A stretch of DNA of 40,728 nucleotides from Spirochaetota bacterium (GTDB lineage: Bacteria; Spirochaetota; Spirochaetia; JABEVK01): the NCBI GenBank assembly GCA_020049045.1, contig JAIFLN010000051.1, positions 1 through 40,728 on the forward strand, given 5' to 3'. The number at the start of each line of letters is the position of its first letter. Position 1 is the first letter of the stretch. Below, piece by piece: positions 40,531-40,728 of the stretch. Made by a program: the position numbers and the translations under genes. Under the pieces are notes generated by a model. The model had not been told where the DNA came from. It did not search any database and was given only the letters and a program-made list of their open reading frames with translations.

Positions 40531-40728
40531 AACGCTTTATTCTGTCCGCAGCCTTTCTGACCCTCACCTTTGCCTTATCGGCCGAAGGTGCCGGAGGTCT
40601 CGAATTCTCCCAAACGATGGCGGGTTCTCCCTGGTCAGGGTTCAATTCTGTCACCGGAGGAGGGGGCTTCGGGTATGGAGTGGTCGACGAAGGGTCGCTT
40701 ATCGGGGGCTTCGGCGGCACCTATGTGT
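40527..40728 (+). CDS. secreted Gly-rich protein, partial (3' end outside window)
   Basis: The first 67 codons of a gene that runs off the window. M-K-R-F-I-L-S-A-A-F-L-T-L-T-F-A-L-S-A-E is a signal peptide. The visible mature part is Gly-rich with aromatic residues (G-G-G-G-F-G-Y-G-V-V and I-G-G-F-G-G-T-Y-V), which suggests amphipathic beta strands of an outer membrane or surface protein; this is a guess from 47 residues. AAGGAG lies seven bases before the ATG, which overlaps the flavoprotein stop. TTATATT near 40499-40505 could be an extra promoter element. Confidence 0.7.
   Translation, partial: MKRFILSAAFLTLTFALSAEGAGGLEFSQTMAGSPWSGFNSVTGGGGFGYGVVDEGSLIGGFGGTYV

Overview
The window looks like chromosomal DNA from a moderately GC-rich spirochaete. 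The clearest clue is the SH3-type lipoprotein at 33540-34862, whose layout (relaxed lipobox, small beta domain, then an SH3 region with a G-L-P-[VI]-R motif) I know from Treponema/Spirochaeta genomes. Other clues are several secreted proteins of unknown family, lipoproteins with relaxed lipoboxes and a complete envelope-spanning efflux operon. The genus cannot be read from the sequence. I see no phage, insertion sequence, plasmid or CRISPR signal; this is ordinary, very compact chromosome.

Layout. 1-3517: minus-strand operon (Gfo/Idh oxidoreductase, lipoprotein, DPBB+SPOR protein), then a 480-bp gene-free stretch with hairpins, a terminator and tRNA-Leu(GAG). 3539-9334: minus-strand genes for a sigma-like regulator, RdgB, PepF, an NrnA-type DHH phosphoesterase, a small secreted protein and ArgF. 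9423-14095: a secreted protein made of two tandem alpha/beta hydrolases (+), a class III nucleotide cyclase (-), and two secreted proteins (+), one resembling an L,D-transpeptidase. 14120-22596: a five-gene tripartite ABC efflux operon (adaptor, ATPase, two permeases, TolC; minus) with a divergent histidine kinase/response regulator pair (+). 22581-26341: minus-strand envelope operon (TPR-like protein, MltD-like lytic transglycosylase with LysM, secreted protein, Nudix hydrolase). 26449-30183: icd, LiaF-like membrane protein, secreted protein and an aroD-aroE fusion (+). 30153-33461: SpoU methyltransferase, small secreted protein, a 39-residue lysine-rich protein, a membrane protein and ArgH, packed with overlapping ends. 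33540-40728: SH3 lipoprotein, ABC-F ATPase, transglutaminase-like protein, membrane protein, rhomboid protease, HI0933-type flavoprotein and the start of another secreted protein.

How it fits together. Many genes deal with the envelope: SPOR/DPBB protein, lytic transglycosylase, possible L,D-transpeptidase, efflux pump and its sensor, rhomboid, lipoproteins. Housekeeping genes (argF, argH, aroDE, icd, rdgB, pepF, spoU) lie among them, often translationally coupled through 1-4 nt overlaps. Two start classes stand out. Internal operon genes and about half of the leading genes have clear Shine-Dalgarno sites. Several other leading genes (12590, 20253, 26341, 33540, 36860, 39316) have none, and instead carry a -10-like hexamer 6-8 nt before the start codon, as expected for leaderless mRNAs. 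This pattern, the tandem hydrolase, the tRNA 3'-end inverted copy around a terminator, the sigma-like regulator and the transpeptidase-like protein are the points most worth follow-up.
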